64,000 nt of DNA from Microbacterium aoyamense. GTDB lineage: Bacteria; Actinomycetota; Actinomycetes; Actinomycetales; Microbacteriaceae. This document shows, piece by piece, positions 8,837-18,213 of the stretch; within the stretch, counting starts at the first letter, position 1, and each line of letters begins with the position of its first letter. Location: contig NZ_JAKNUT010000002.1 in the NCBI RefSeq assembly GCF_023155855.1, forward strand, positions 186,001 to 250,000. Reading direction: 5' to 3'. The notes below the pieces were generated by a model that saw nothing but the letters and a program-made list of their open reading frames with translations, had not been told where the DNA came from and did no database searches. A program made the translations under genes and the position numbers.

Positions 8837-9637
8837 GTGCTCGAGAACCCGCGCTCGCCCCGTGTTCGCGCCGTGGCGAAGCTCACCAAACGCAGCGCTC
8901 GGCACGAGACGGGGCTCTTCCTCCTCGAGGGTCCGCAGGCCGCGCGAGAGGCGCTCGCGTACCGCCCCGCGACGGTCGTCGAGCTCTTCGCGACGCCAAC
9001 GGCGCTCGAGAAGCACTCCGACATCCGCGAGCAGGCGAAGCGGGCCGGCGTCGAGGTCGTCTTCACGACCGAGCCCGTGCTCGACGCGATGGCAGACACC
9101 GTCACCCCGCAGGGGATCGTCGCCGTCGCGCGGCAGACGCCGACCTCCGTGCGCGAGGTGTTCGCGGCATCCCCTCGTCTCGTCGTCATCTGCGAAGAGG
9201 TGCGGGATCCCGGCAATCTCGGCACGATCATCCGCGCGGCGGACGCGGCGGGGGCGGATGCCGTCGTCCTCACCGGGCGGACGGTCGATCCCTACAACCC
9301 CAAGGTCGTCCGCGCGACGACCGGATCGCTCTTCCACTTGCCGGTGGCCGTGGGCGTGGATCTGGGGACCGCCGTCGAGCATGCACACCTGGCCGGCGTC
9401 CGCGTCATCGCGGCCGACGTCGGCGGGGCCGACTTCCTGGCATCCCGAGACCTGCTCGCCGAGCCCACGGCATGGCTTTTCGGCAACGAGGCGCGCGGGC
9501 TCGAGGACGACGCGATCGCGCTCGCCGACCTGTCGCTGCGGCTCCCGATCTACGGCGCCGCCGAGTCGCTCAACCTCGCGACGGCAGCCAGCGTCTGTCT
9601 GTACGAGACGGCGTTCGCTCAGCGCGCGGCATCCTGA
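8837..9637 (+). CDS. TrmH/SpoU-family RNA 2'-O-methyltransferase
   Basis: A 266-residue SPOUT methyltransferase predicted to methylate a ribose 2'-OH in tRNA or rRNA. An N-terminal L30e-like substrate-binding domain (about 1-100) precedes the knotted catalytic domain, with the three family motifs: [29 protein letters not shown] and [15 protein letters not shown]. The equivalent gene in this position in mycobacteria is named tsnR; the true substrate is not predictable from sequence. GTG start, leaderless by the -10 position. Confidence 0.92.
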   Translation: MLENPRSPRVRAVAKLTKRSARHETGLFLLEGPQAAREALAYRPATVVELFATPTALEKHSDIREQAKRAGVEVVFTTEPVLDAMADTVTPQGIVAVARQTPTSVREVFAASPRLVVICEEVRDPGNLGTIIRAADAAGADAVVLTGRTVDPYNPKVVRATTGSLFHLPVAVGVDLGTAVEHAHLAGVRVIAADVGGADFLASRDLLAEPTAWLFGNEARGLEDDAIALADLSLRLPIYGAAESLNLATAASVCLYETAFAQRAAS

Positions 9638-9724
9638 CATCCAGCGTTCCGCTCCTGTTACAAGACGGTAAAGGCTGAGGTCAAGCCCTGGCGGTCCCCG
9701 CGGCCCGGTGACAGTGTCGAAGAC

Positions 9725-10513
9725 ATGACGACCTCCGATGGTGCGCCGAAGACGTCGAACATCTCCGTCAGGCGCGGTGACCCACTGGTCGAGATCCACG
9801 ATGTGCAGAAGCACTACGGCGACTTCCAGGCGCTGAAGGACATCGACCTCACGGTCAATCGCGGTGAGGTCGTCGTGGTCATCGGACCATCGGGCTCTGG
9901 CAAGTCGACGCTCTGCCGCACGATCAATCGCCTCGAGACGATCACGAGCGGCACGATCATGATCGACGGCAAAGAGCTGCCGAAGGAGGGCAAGGCTCTC
10001 GCCGGTCTGCGTGCCGATGTCGGCATGGTGTTCCAGTCGTTCAACCTCTTCGCGCACCTGACGATCCTCGACAATGTCACGCTCGGCCCGATCAAGGTCA
10101 AGGGCATGAAGAAGAAGGATGCCGAGGCCCTCGCGCGTCAGCTCCTCGATCGGGTCGGAGTCGGCGTGCAGGCCGACAAACTCCCCGCTCAGTTGTCCGG
10201 CGGCCAGCAGCAGCGCGTCGCCATCGCACGGGCTCTCGCGATGCAGCCCAAGGTCATGCTCTTCGACGAGCCGACGAGCGCACTCGATCCCGAGATGATC
10301 AACGAGGTGCTGGACGTCATGGTCGGCCTCGCACAGGACGGCATGACGATGATCGTCGTGACTCATGAGATGGGCTTCGCCCGCAAGGCCGCCGATCGCG
10401 TCGTCTTCATGGCTGACGGTCAGATCGTCGAGGAGGAGACGCCTGAGGAGTTCTTCACGAAGCCGAAGAGCGATCGCGCCAAGGATTTCCTCTCGAAGCT
10501 CCTGACCCACTGA
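9725..10513 (+). CDS. gluA: ABC transporter ATPase, glutamate/polar amino-acid type
   Basis: A 262-residue ATPase that powers import by the following permeases. Walker [10 protein letters not shown], the signature LSGGQQQR, Walker [15 protein letters not shown] and switch His (VTHEM) are all present, and closest resemblance is to the GlnQ/GluA amino-acid family. A CAGTGT -10-like box at 9712-9717 lies seven bases before the ATG. The order ATPase, binding protein, permease, permease matches gluABCD of Corynebacterium glutamicum, on which the name is based. Confidence 0.93.
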   Translation: MTTSDGAPKTSNISVRRGDPLVEIHDVQKHYGDFQALKDIDLTVNRGEVVVVIGPSGSGKSTLCRTINRLETITSGTIMIDGKELPKEGKALAGLRADVGMVFQSFNLFAHLTILDNVTLGPIKVKGMKKKDAEALARQLLDRVGVGVQADKLPAQLSGGQQQRVAIARALAMQPKVMLFDEPTSALDPEMINEVLDVMVGLAQDGMTMIVVTHEMGFARKAADRVVFMADGQIVEEETPEEFFTKPKSDRAKDFLSKLLTH

Positions 10514-10629
10514 CACCCCGCACCGAGAGGAAGGATCCGCCCCGCCACATCTTCCGACCGCGACTCCGCACGACCCGAACGTCGGACACACGGAACCACA
10601 CAGCACACATGCGCAACCAAGGAGTACAC

Positions 10630-11532
10630 ATGCGAAAGTCTCGAATTCTCGTCGGCATCGGTCTGGCAGCCGTCGCCGCCCTCGGCCTCACGGCGTGCAA
10701 CAGCGGCACGCCGGGCGCCGCCCCCTCGGAAGACGCCGGAGGTGAAGAGTCCGGCGCCCTGTGGGAGGTCGCGACCGACGTCGATCTGACCGACAGCCCG
10801 ACCTACGACCGCATGGTCGAGCGCGACGGCGTCATCGTCGGCGTGAAGAACGATCAGCCGGGACTCGGCTATGAAGACACCGTGACCGGTGAGCGCACAG
10901 GCTTCGACATCGAGATCGCACGGTGGATCGCCGCGTCGCTCGGCTTCTCCGAGGATCAGATCGAGTACGTCACGATCCCCTCGGCCAACCGCGAGCAGGA
11001 GATCGTCAACGGCAACATCGACTACTACGTCGGCACGTACTCGATCACGGACTCCCGCAAGGAGCAGATCGACTTCGCCGGTCCGTACCTCATCACCGGT
11101 CAGGGGCTCCTCGTAGCCGCCGACAACGAGGACATCAACGGCCCCGACGATCTGGAAGGCAAGATCGTCTGCTCCGTGACGGGGTCGACGCCGCTGCAGC
11201 GCATCCGCGACGAGTACAACCCGGGCAACACGGTCGAGAACGGCACGTACTCCGAGTGCATCGAGCAGGTCAAGGCCGGACAGGTGGATGCCGTCACGAC
11301 CGACCAGGCGATCCTCGCCGGGTATGTCGCGCTCGAGCCCGACGCCCTGAAGATCGTGGGCGACCCCTTCAGCGAGGAGCGCTACGGCGTCGGCCTCGAG
11401 AAGGGCGACACCGCTCTGAAGGACTGGATCAACGCGCTGTTCAACGACGGCGGAGACGTGTGGACGGCACTGTTCGACGCCAACCTCGCGCCCGCCGGCA
11501 TCGAGGGCGAACAGCCGACAGCCGACGAGTGA
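10630..11532 (+). CDS. gluB: Glutamate-type ABC transporter substrate-binding lipoprotein
   Basis: A 300-residue family 3 solute-binding protein. The signal peptide ends in the lipobox LTAC with Cys23, so it should be lipid-anchored outside the membrane, followed by a Gly/Ser/Glu-rich linker. The binding domain shows NDQPGLGYED, TGFDIEIARWIAASLGF and the YSITDSRKEQIDFAGPY segment. Start is ATG 10630, preceded by AAGGAG; an ATG at 10609 lacks one. Glutamate is the likely ligand from family and operon order, but not proven. Confidence 0.92.
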   Translation: MRKSRILVGIGLAAVAALGLTACNSGTPGAAPSEDAGGEESGALWEVATDVDLTDSPTYDRMVERDGVIVGVKNDQPGLGYEDTVTGERTGFDIEIARWIAASLGFSEDQIEYVTIPSANREQEIVNGNIDYYVGTYSITDSRKEQIDFAGPYLITGQGLLVAADNEDINGPDDLEGKIVCSVTGSTPLQRIRDEYNPGNTVENGTYSECIEQVKAGQVDAVTTDQAILAGYVALEPDALKIVGDPFSEERYGVGLEKGDTALKDWINALFNDGGDVWTALFDANLAPAGIEGEQPTADE

Positions 11533-11538
11533 CCCGAG

Positions 11539-11570
11539 TTCGGGGCGGCGATCGTGATCGCCGCCCCGAA
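11539..11570 (+). terminator. Strong intra-operon hairpin between gluB and gluC
   Basis: A perfect inverted repeat with 14-15-base arms starting TTCGGGGCGGCG and ending CGCCGCCCCGAA, immediately after gluB and before the gluC ribosome binding site, with no T-run. Such hairpins in importer operons usually stabilise the binding-protein mRNA or cut down permease expression; full termination is less likely. Confidence 0.6.
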
Positions 11571-11596
11571 CCGCGATCGAACGGAAGGAGCGCGCG

Positions 11597-12253
11597 GTGG
11601 GCGTCATCACCGGCAACCTGGATCTGTGGGGCGAACTGCTCGTCGGCACACTGATCCTGTTCTTCGCGGGAGGGATCCTCGCGCTCGTCCTCGGCACGAT
11701 CGTGGGCGCCATGCGAGTCTCACCGGTCCCGATCGCGCGGGCGGTCGGCGCGTTCTACGTCGGCACGATCCGCAACACCCCGCTGACGCTGGTGTTCTTC
11801 GCCTTCTCGTTCGCGCTGCCCCCGCTGCTCGGACTCCGGCTCACCGATGCCACGACCCTCACGCTCGCGATCTGTGCGCTCGGCATCTATACCGCCACCT
11901 ATGTCGCCGAGACCATCCGATCCGGTATCAACACCGTTTCGGTGGGTCAGGCCGAGGCGGCGCGCGCACTCGGACTGACGTTCGGTCAGGTCATGGGGCT
12001 CGTCGTGATGCCGCAGGCTTTCCGCTCCGTCGTGCCTCCCATGATGAGCGTGTTGATCGCGCTCCTCAAGAACACCACGGTCGCGGCCGGCTTCTCGGTC
12101 GCCAACCTGGGAATGGCGCGCAACTATCTGAGCGAGCGCGGTGAGAACCAGTTCCTCGTCATCCTCTGGCTGATGGTCATCTTCGTCGTCCTCGTGCTGC
12201 TGCTGTCCTGGCTGCAGCGAACTCTCGAGAACCGCTGGAGGATCGCACGATGA
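11597..12253 (+). CDS. gluC: Glutamate-type ABC transporter permease 1
   Basis: A 218-residue polar-amino-acid permease (HisM type) with about five membrane segments. The cytoplasmic EAA loop that docks on the ATPase is visible as QAEAARALGLTFGQVMGLVVMPQAFR. GTG 11597 follows a strong GGAAGGAG. Its stop overlaps the next permease by four bases, and the two presumably form a heterodimer. Confidence 0.92.
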   Translation: MGVITGNLDLWGELLVGTLILFFAGGILALVLGTIVGAMRVSPVPIARAVGAFYVGTIRNTPLTLVFFAFSFALPPLLGLRLTDATTLTLAICALGIYTATYVAETIRSGINTVSVGQAEAARALGLTFGQVMGLVVMPQAFRSVVPPMMSVLIALLKNTTVAAGFSVANLGMARNYLSERGENQFLVILWLMVIFVVLVLLLSWLQRTLENRWRIAR

Positions 12254-13194
12254 GCAGCAGTGTTCTCTACGACGTCCCCGGCCCTCGCGCGGTCGCGCGC
12301 AATCGGATCATCGGCGTCGTCGTCGTCATCGTCGTTGCGGCGATCGTCGGATTCTTCGTCTGGCGGCTTGCCGTGACGGGGCAGTTCACGGCCGAGAAGT
12401 GGAACATCTTCACCTATTCATCGGTGTGGATGCAGATCGGCGCCGCCACGTTGCGCACGCTCGCCGCGTTCGCGGTGGCGGCCGTCGGTGCGCTCATCCT
12501 CGGCTTCGTGCTCGCGATCGGACGCCTTTCCGACCACGCGTGGCTGCGTATTCCCGTGGGCGCCGTCGTGGAGTTCCTCCGCGCCGTGCCCGTGCTCGTC
12601 TTCATGTTCCTGCTGTATTACGGGCTTCCCGTGCTCGGAGTCCGGCTGCCGTCGTACTGGGCCGTCGTGATCGCGCTCATCCTCTACAACGGCTCAGTGC
12701 TGGCCGAGGTCATCCGAGCCGGTGTCGAGTCGCTTCCGCGCGGCCAGCGCGAAGCGGGCTACGCGATCGGCCTTCGCAAGGCGGGCGTGATGCGGCTCGT
12801 GCTGCTGCCGCAGGCCATCCGCGCGATGATGCCGGTCATCATCGCCCAACTCGTCGTCACCCTGAAGGACACGGCGCTCGGATTCATCATCACGTACCCC
12901 GAGCTCCTGTTCCTGGCGCGCTCGATCGGATCGCAGGCGACCTACGACTCGCCGATCGTCCAGGCGACGATGATCGTCGCGGCGATCTACATCGGGCTGT
13001 GCCTGATCCTCTCGGCCGTCGCGACCACGGTTGAGAAGCGACTCCGCCGTGGTGGCCGCGGCGGAAAAATCGCGGCGGCGAACCAGCCGACCCAGGAGGT
13101 CACGGACACCGAGCTGATCGTCGCGCAGGGCGCGGTGAAGAGCCGGGCCGGCAATCTCGAGGGCGGCCAGAATCAGGCGGGGCAGTCGATCTGA
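12250..13194 (+). CDS. gluD: Glutamate-type ABC transporter permease 2
   Basis: A 314-residue permease of the same family, longer by an N-terminal extension and a hydrophilic C-terminal tail of about 50 residues (Gln/Asn/Gly-rich after 265). The EAA loop is QREAGYAIGLRKAGVMRLVLLPQAIR. ATG overlaps gluC. The long tail is also seen in other actinobacterial GluD proteins; its role is unknown. Confidence 0.92.
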   Translation: MSSSVLYDVPGPRAVARNRIIGVVVVIVVAAIVGFFVWRLAVTGQFTAEKWNIFTYSSVWMQIGAATLRTLAAFAVAAVGALILGFVLAIGRLSDHAWLRIPVGAVVEFLRAVPVLVFMFLLYYGLPVLGVRLPSYWAVVIALILYNGSVLAEVIRAGVESLPRGQREAGYAIGLRKAGVMRLVLLPQAIRAMMPVIIAQLVVTLKDTALGFIITYPELLFLARSIGSQATYDSPIVQATMIVAAIYIGLCLILSAVATTVEKRLRRGGRGGKIAAANQPTQEVTDTELIVAQGAVKSRAGNLEGGQNQAGQSI

Positions 13195-13205
13195 CGTTCC
13201 CTCGG

Positions 13206-13237
13206 CGACGGGCGGGGCATCCACCCGTCGGTAGACT
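13206..13237 (+). promoter_or_regulatory. Hairpin and -10 box before pheS
   Basis: A 7-bp hairpin (CGACGGG...CCCGTCG, 13206-13230) could end the glu operon. Directly after it TAGACT (13232-13237) lies eight bases before the GTG of pheS, indicating a leaderless message; there is thus no room for a T-box leader. Confidence 0.45.
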
Positions 13238-13245
13238 CGTCTCTC

Positions 13246-14286
13246 GTGTCTGACGTTCCCGAAATCACCCCAGATGCGGTGGATGCCGCGGTCCAGGCGG
13301 CGCTGGACGCCATCGCCGCCTCCGCCGACACCGCCGAGCTGAAGGCCGCACGTGCGGAGCACACGGCCGAAGGCTCTCCACTCGCGCGACTCAACGCGGG
13401 GATGCGCTCGGTCGCCCCCGAGCACAAGGCCGAGTTCGGCAAGCTCGTCGGTCAGGCTCGCGGGCGCGTGAACCAGGCGCTCGCCGCTCGAGAGGCAGAG
13501 CTCGCGGAGGCCGAGACGGCTGCGAAGCTCGAAGCCGAGCGCGTCGACATCACGGCGATCGGCGCTCGCGCACGGGTCGGCGCGCGGCATCCCATCTCGC
13601 TCCTCCAGGAGCAGGTCGCGGACATCTTCGTCGGCATGGGATGGGAGATCGCCGAAGGCCCGGAGCTCGAGCACGAGTGGTTCAACTTCGACGCGCTGAA
13701 CTTCGACGTCGACCACCCGGCGCGGCAGATGCAGGACACCTTCTTCGTCGATCCGATCGACCGCCACCTCGTCATGCGCACGCACACGAGCCCCGTTCAG
13801 GTGCGCTCGATGCTCGAGCGCGACATCCCGATCTACGTCCTGTGCCCCGGCCGGGTGTACCGCACGGACGAGTTCGATGCGACGCACCTGCCCGTCTTCA
13901 CGCAGTTCGAAGGTCTCGTGATCGACAAGGGCATCACGATGGCGCACCTCAAGGGCACGCTCGACCACGCCGCCAAGGTGCTCTTCGGGCCCGAGGCCAA
14001 GACGCGCTTCCGCGCCAACTTCTTCCCCTTCACCGAGCCGTCCGCCGAGCTCGACCTGTGGCACCCCACCTTCAAGGGCGGCGCGCGCTGGATCGAGTGG
14101 GGCGGCTGCGGCATGGTCAACCCCAACGTCCTGCGGGCGGCCGGCATCGATCCCGAGGTCTACTCGGGCTTCGCATTCGGCATGGGCATCGAGCGCACGC
14201 TCATGTTCCGCAGCGACGTGCAGGACATGCGCGACATGGCCGAAGGCGATGTCCGTTTCAGCGAGCAGTTCGGAATGGTGGTCTGA
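13246..14286 (+). CDS. pheS: Phenylalanine-tRNA ligase alpha subunit
   Basis: A 346-residue catalytic subunit of the alpha2-beta2 enzyme that charges tRNA-Phe. The N-terminal coiled coil (about 5-90) binds tRNA. The class II core has motif 1 near HPISLLQEQVADIF, motif 2 (CPGRVYRTDEFDATHLPVFTQ) and motif 3 (GFAFGMGIERTLMF). Length and motifs are typical. Its stop overlaps the pheT ATG by one base. Confidence 0.98.
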   Translation: MSDVPEITPDAVDAAVQAALDAIAASADTAELKAARAEHTAEGSPLARLNAGMRSVAPEHKAEFGKLVGQARGRVNQALAAREAELAEAETAAKLEAERVDITAIGARARVGARHPISLLQEQVADIFVGMGWEIAEGPELEHEWFNFDALNFDVDHPARQMQDTFFVDPIDRHLVMRTHTSPVQVRSMLERDIPIYVLCPGRVYRTDEFDATHLPVFTQFEGLVIDKGITMAHLKGTLDHAAKVLFGPEAKTRFRANFFPFTEPSAELDLWHPTFKGGARWIEWGGCGMVNPNVLRAAGIDPEVYSGFAFGMGIERTLMFRSDVQDMRDMAEGDVRFSEQFGMVV

Positions 14287-16793
14287 TGCGCGTCCCGCTC
14301 TCCTGGTTGCGTGAGTACGTCGAGGTGCCGGTGGATGCCGCGCCCGAAGACGTCCTCGAGGCGCTCGTGCGCGTCGGGTTCGAAGAAGAGGACGTCCACC
14401 GCTTCGAGCTCGAGGGCCCCATCGTCGTCGGCGAAGTCGTCGAATTCACGCCCGAGCCGCAGTCCAACGGCAAGACGATCCGCTGGTGCCAGGTCGACGT
14501 CGGTCCGGAGCACGGGGGAGTGCGCGGCATCGTGTGCGGTGCCGACAACTTCTTCGCGGGCGACAAGGTCGTCGTGACGCTTCCCGGTGCCGTGCTGCCC
14601 GGTCCGTTCCCGATCGCGGCGCGCAAGACGTACGGGCACGTCTCCGACGGCATGATCGCCTCGGCGAAGGAGCTCGGGCTCGGAGACGAGCACTCCGGCA
14701 TCCTCCGTCTCGTCGAACTCGGTGTCGACGCGCCCGTCGGCACCGACGCGATCGCGCTCCTCGGCCTCGACGACGTCGCGATCGACATCAACGTGACACC
14801 GGACCGCGGCTACGCGCTGTCGGTGCGAGGTGTCGCGCGCGAGTACTCGCACGCGACCGGCGCGGCCTTCCGCGACCCGGCGGAGCGGGCGTGGGACGAC
14901 GTCGCACCCGCGTCGGGATTCCCGATCGCGGTCGTCGACGACGCCCCCATCCGCGGACGCGTCGGCGCGAGCGAGTTCGTGGCGCGCGTCGTGCGCGACG
15001 TCGACCCCACCAAGCCCACCCCGCCGTGGATGGTCGCGCGCCTCACGCTCGCCGGCATCCGGTCGCTCGGCATCCTCATCGACATCACGAACTACGTCAT
15101 GCTCGAGCTCGGCCAGCCGATCCACGGCTACGACCTCGACAGGCTGTCGGGCGGCATCACGGTGCGCCGCGCGTCGGCGGGCGAGCAGCTCGAGACGCTC
15201 GACGGCAAGGTCCGCACGCTCGACGCCGAGGATCTCCTGATCACCGACGAGTCCGGCCCCATCGGCCTCGCGGGCGTCATGGGCGGCGGCACGACCGAGA
15301 TGACGGATGCCACGCGCAACGTCCTGATCGAGGCGGCCACCTTCGACACGGTGTCGATAGCTCGCACGGCCCGACGGCACAAGCTGCCGTCGGAGGCGTC
15401 GCGGCGCTTCGAGCGCGGCGTCGACCCGCTCGTGCCGTTCGTGGCGGCCCGCCGCGTCGCAGACCTGATGGTCGAGTACGCGGGCGGAACCCACGACACC
15501 GATCTCGGTGGTGCGCTGTTCGCCGAGGTCTTCATCGCCGGCATCGACCTGCCCGCCGGGTTCGTCGAGGGCCTCATCGGCGTGGATTACACGACGGACG
15601 AGATCGTCGCGGCGCTCGAGATGATCGGCGCCGAGGTCTCAGCGAACGACGCGGGCTGGAACGTCATCCCGCCGTCGTGGCGACCCGACCTCACCGACAA
15701 GTGGACGCTGGCCGAAGAGGTCGCGCGCATCGAGGGCTATGACCGCATCCCGTCGGTGCTGCCGCTGCCGCCGTCGGGTCGCGGCCTGACGCTCGCGCAG
15801 CAGGGCCGTCGCCGCGTCGCGAACGCGCTCGCCGCGGCGGGGTACGTCGAAACCCCCTCGTTCGGCTTCACCACGGAAGAGCACAACGATCTGCACGCGT
15901 CGGCCTCCGGCGGACACGTGCCCTCGATCAAGCTCGCGAACCCGCTCGACGGACAGGCGCCGTTCCTGCGTCGGTCGCTGCTTCCCGGACTGATCGCCGT
16001 CGCGCACCGCAACCAGTCGCGCGGCTTCACGGATCTCGCGCTCTTCGAGACGGGCGTCGTGTTCCTCCCCGAGCCCGGCGTGACGTACGGGACGGACTTC
16101 GTACCGCCGCTGGCGGTGCGACCGGATGCCGCGACCCTTGCGGCGCTCGACGCATCCATCCCGCCGCAGCAGCGGCACGTCGCCGTCCTGCTTGCCGGGT
16201 CGACCGTCGCGAAGCAGCCGGGCCAGGCGGCCGTGGCCGCCGGTCTCGCCGACGCGCTGGACGCCGTGCGGACGATCGCTTCCGCAGCCGGTGTCGCGAT
16301 CGACGTCGCGCAGGGCGAGCGGGCCGCGCTGCATCCCGGACGCACCGGAGTGCTGTCGGTGGGCGCGGTCGAGGTGGGCTATGTCGGCGAGCTCCTGCCC
16401 GCCGTCGCCGAGGCATCCGACCTGCACGGTCGTGTCGTCGTCGCCGAGCTCGACCTCGACCTCGTGCTCTCGCTCGCGGGCGAGCGTGTCGTCGCGGCGT
16501 CGCTGTCGGGCTACCCGGCCGCGACGCAGGACGTCTCGCTCGTGCTCGGCGCCGACGTGCCGGCCGCCGATGTGCGCGCCGCGCTCGAAGAGGGCGCGGG
16601 CGACCTGCTCGAGTCGCTGCGACTCGTCGACGACTACCGCGGGCAGGGGCTGCCCGACGGCGCGAAGAGCCTGACGTTCGCCTTGCGCTTCCGCGCGCCG
16701 GATCGCACGCTCACGGCCGCCGAGGCGACCGAGGCCAAGCTCGCGGGCGTCGCGATCGCCGCCGAGCGGTTCGGCGCGACGCTGAGGGAGTAG
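14286..16793 (+). CDS. pheT: Phenylalanine-tRNA ligase beta subunit
   Basis: An 835-residue subunit that completes the PheRS tetramer and edits misacylated Tyr-tRNA-Phe. Domain order: tRNA-binding OB fold (about 39-155), B3/B4 editing module (about 210-380), B5 DNA-binding-like domain (about 405-475), the inactive class II fold, and a C-terminal ferredoxin-like anticodon-binding domain (from about 740, SGYPAATQDVSLVLG). The start is the ATG overlapping the pheS stop; the frame open further upstream to 13641 lies wholly inside pheS and is an artefact. Confidence 0.98.
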   Translation: MRVPLSWLREYVEVPVDAAPEDVLEALVRVGFEEEDVHRFELEGPIVVGEVVEFTPEPQSNGKTIRWCQVDVGPEHGGVRGIVCGADNFFAGDKVVVTLPGAVLPGPFPIAARKTYGHVSDGMIASAKELGLGDEHSGILRLVELGVDAPVGTDAIALLGLDDVAIDINVTPDRGYALSVRGVAREYSHATGAAFRDPAERAWDDVAPASGFPIAVVDDAPIRGRVGASEFVARVVRDVDPTKPTPPWMVARLTLAGIRSLGILIDITNYVMLELGQPIHGYDLDRLSGGITVRRASAGEQLETLDGKVRTLDAEDLLITDESGPIGLAGVMGGGTTEMTDATRNVLIEAATFDTVSIARTARRHKLPSEASRRFERGVDPLVPFVAARRVADLMVEYAGGTHDTDLGGALFAEVFIAGIDLPAGFVEGLIGVDYTTDEIVAALEMIGAEVSANDAGWNVIPPSWRPDLTDKWTLAEEVARIEGYDRIPSVLPLPPSGRGLTLAQQGRRRVANALAAAGYVETPSFGFTTEEHNDLHASASGGHVPSIKLANPLDGQAPFLRRSLLPGLIAVAHRNQSRGFTDLALFETGVVFLPEPGVTYGTDFVPPLAVRPDAATLAALDASIPPQQRHVAVLLAGSTVAKQPGQAAVAAGLADALDAVRTIASAAGVAIDVAQGERAALHPGRTGVLSVGAVEVGYVGELLPAVAEASDLHGRVVVAELDLDLVLSLAGERVVAASLSGYPAATQDVSLVLGADVPAADVRAALEEGAGDLLESLRLVDDYRGQGLPDGAKSLTFALRFRAPDRTLTAAEATEAKLAGVAIAAERFGATLRE

Positions 16794-16809
16794 CGCTCAG
16801 CGCGGCCTT

Positions 16810-16884
16810 CGTTTCGTCTCGTCGCTGCGTTCCTTGCTCAGCGGGCAGGAGTCGGTCGTCGAGCGAGCGCAGCAAGACGAAACG
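16810..16884. repeat. Inverted repeat between convergent pheT and ATPase genes
   Basis: The left side starts CGTTTCGTCT (16810) and the right side ends AGACGAAACG (16884); arms of about 24-30 bases pair imperfectly through GCTGCG/CGCAGC. It lies in the 100-base gap between convergent genes. It may be a two-way terminator and resembles the palindromic intergenic repeats common in Microbacterium. Confidence 0.55.
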
Positions 16885-16893
16885 ATGCTCCCG

Positions 16894-18024
16894 TCAGCGC
16901 GAGCCCCAGTTCCACAGGGGTCTGTCGAGCATGCCCTGACCGTCGACGACCGTGCCGGCGCCACTGGCGAGCAGGCGATGCGTGGTCGCCCCGGCGGCTT
17001 CCAGCACCGCGGCGATCGTCTCGGCGTGCGTCACGACGAGCACTTGAGAGCGTGTGGATGCCTCGGCCACGAGCGCTGCGAGCGGCTCGAGCAGGTCGGG
17101 GTGCAAGCTCGCCTCGGGCTCATTGAGCACGATGAGGGGAGCCGGTCGCGCCGGCAGCAGCGCGGCGCACAGCAGCAGATAGCGCAGTGTGCCGTCGGAC
17201 AGCTCGGCGGTCTCGAGCTCGCGCAGCAGGCCGCGCTGCTTCATGACGAGCCGGAATCGACCGTCGGCCGCCTCGACGCGCACGCGTGCGCCGGGGAACG
17301 CGTCGGCGACGGCCCGGGCGAGCACATCGCCGTGCCCGGCATCCTGGATCGTCGCCCACACGGCCGCGAGATTCTCGGCGCCGTGGGCGAGCGTGTGCGA
17401 GCGCGTGCCGATCTGCGGCTGTCGCGCGGGCGCATCCGCATCGACGCGGAAGTGGTCGTAGAACCGCCAGCCGCCGAGCGTGCGTCGCAGCGCCAGCAAC
17501 TCGGGCGCCGTGTCGCCGTCGGCGAGATCGGTCACGATCGTCTCGTACGACGCGAGCTGCTGGTCGAGCGTCGTCCACGCCCCGTCGCGCACGCGCGCCA
17601 CGCCGCGCAGGCGGTCGATGAGCAGCGTCGCGGGCTTCGCGACGGGGCCCGCGAACACCTGCTCGCGCTTGATCTCGGGATCGCGTGCGAACAGGCTCCG
17701 CTGGTCGACCTGCGGGATGCCGAGATCGACCAAGTACCCGAGCTCGTCCGACGCGAAGCCGAGCTTCACGGCGACCGGGTTCTTGCGCACGGTGCCCTGC
17801 TCGCCGCCGTTCTCGGGGCCCGCCCACAGCAGCGAGGACAGGCCGCCCTCGCGAGCGATCGCCCCGACGATGGTGCCACTCGCGTTCGCCGCGAGCAGCC
17901 GCAGTGCGCGGTAGAGGTTCGACTTCCCGGTGCCGTTCGCGCCGGTGACGACCGTCAGCGGGCCGAGCGGCAGCACGACGTCGCGCAGCGAGCGATACCC
18001 GGCGATCGCGACGGTGGTCAGCAT
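16894..18024 (-). CDS. RecF-like predicted ATPase (AAA, SMC-type fold)
   Basis: A 376-residue cytoplasmic ATPase. Walker A is GANGTGKSNLYRAL (about 28-41), the ABC-like signature segment is ETAELSDGTLRYLLL, and Walker B is LIVLNEPEASLHPD with a following VVTHAE switch. There is no coiled-coil arm long enough for an SMC protein and no TOPRIM nuclease domain, so it is not a full OLD nuclease. Relatives are widespread single-gene ATPases of unknown target. An AAGGAT -10-like box lies six bases before the ATG. No clear partner gene is adjacent. Confidence 0.82.
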   Translation of the reverse strand: MLTTVAIAGYRSLRDVVLPLGPLTVVTGANGTGKSNLYRALRLLAANASGTIVGAIAREGGLSSLLWAGPENGGEQGTVRKNPVAVKLGFASDELGYLVDLGIPQVDQRSLFARDPEIKREQVFAGPVAKPATLLIDRLRGVARVRDGAWTTLDQQLASYETIVTDLADGDTAPELLALRRTLGGWRFYDHFRVDADAPARQPQIGTRSHTLAHGAENLAAVWATIQDAGHGDVLARAVADAFPGARVRVEAADGRFRLVMKQRGLLRELETAELSDGTLRYLLLCAALLPARPAPLIVLNEPEASLHPDLLEPLAALVAEASTRSQVLVVTHAETIAAVLEAAGATTHRLLASGAGTVVDGQGMLDRPLWNWGSR

Positions 18025-18068
18025 CCGCCCATCCTTTCAGTCACTGCCGACACGTTCCGCTCCGCTGC

Positions 18069-18156
18069 CGTGCACAACGTCGGAGGTACGCGGCCCTACG
18101 GCCGGCGAGGGCCGCCGTTGCCGGGGAACGCGTCTGGATTGCCGACGTTGTGCACG
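18069..18156. repeat. Inverted-repeat element, copy 1
   Basis: Perfect 15-base terminal inverted repeats CGTGCACAACGTCGG (18069-18083) and CCGACGTTGTGCACG (18142-18156) enclose 58 bases of other sequence that can itself fold (GGCC-rich). The same ends occur at 19195-19281, on the other side of the epimerase gene. No ORF inside. It may be a small non-autonomous repeat of REP/MITE type. Confidence 0.75.
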
Positions 18157-18213
18157 CCCTGCCCTGAGCGGAAGGGGATGACATCGCCCGATCCGCCTGG
18201 TGGGATGGGTCGC

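Noticed and set aside
8492..10606. 704-codon reverse frame across rplT, TrmH gene and gluA
   Set aside because: It crosses three well-supported forward genes and a terminator and resembles no protein.
14160..15494. 444-codon reverse frame opposite pheT
   Set aside because: It is the antisense shadow of pheT, caused by high third-position GC; its predicted protein is Arg/Asp/His-rich with no family pattern. The same applies to long reverse frames opposite argJ, tyrS, der, pyrG and the DUF2207 gene.
16894..18024. OLD-family or other defence ATPase system
   Set aside because: No TOPRIM domain and no neighbouring nuclease or UvrD-like helicase; the adjacent genes are pheT and an epimerase.
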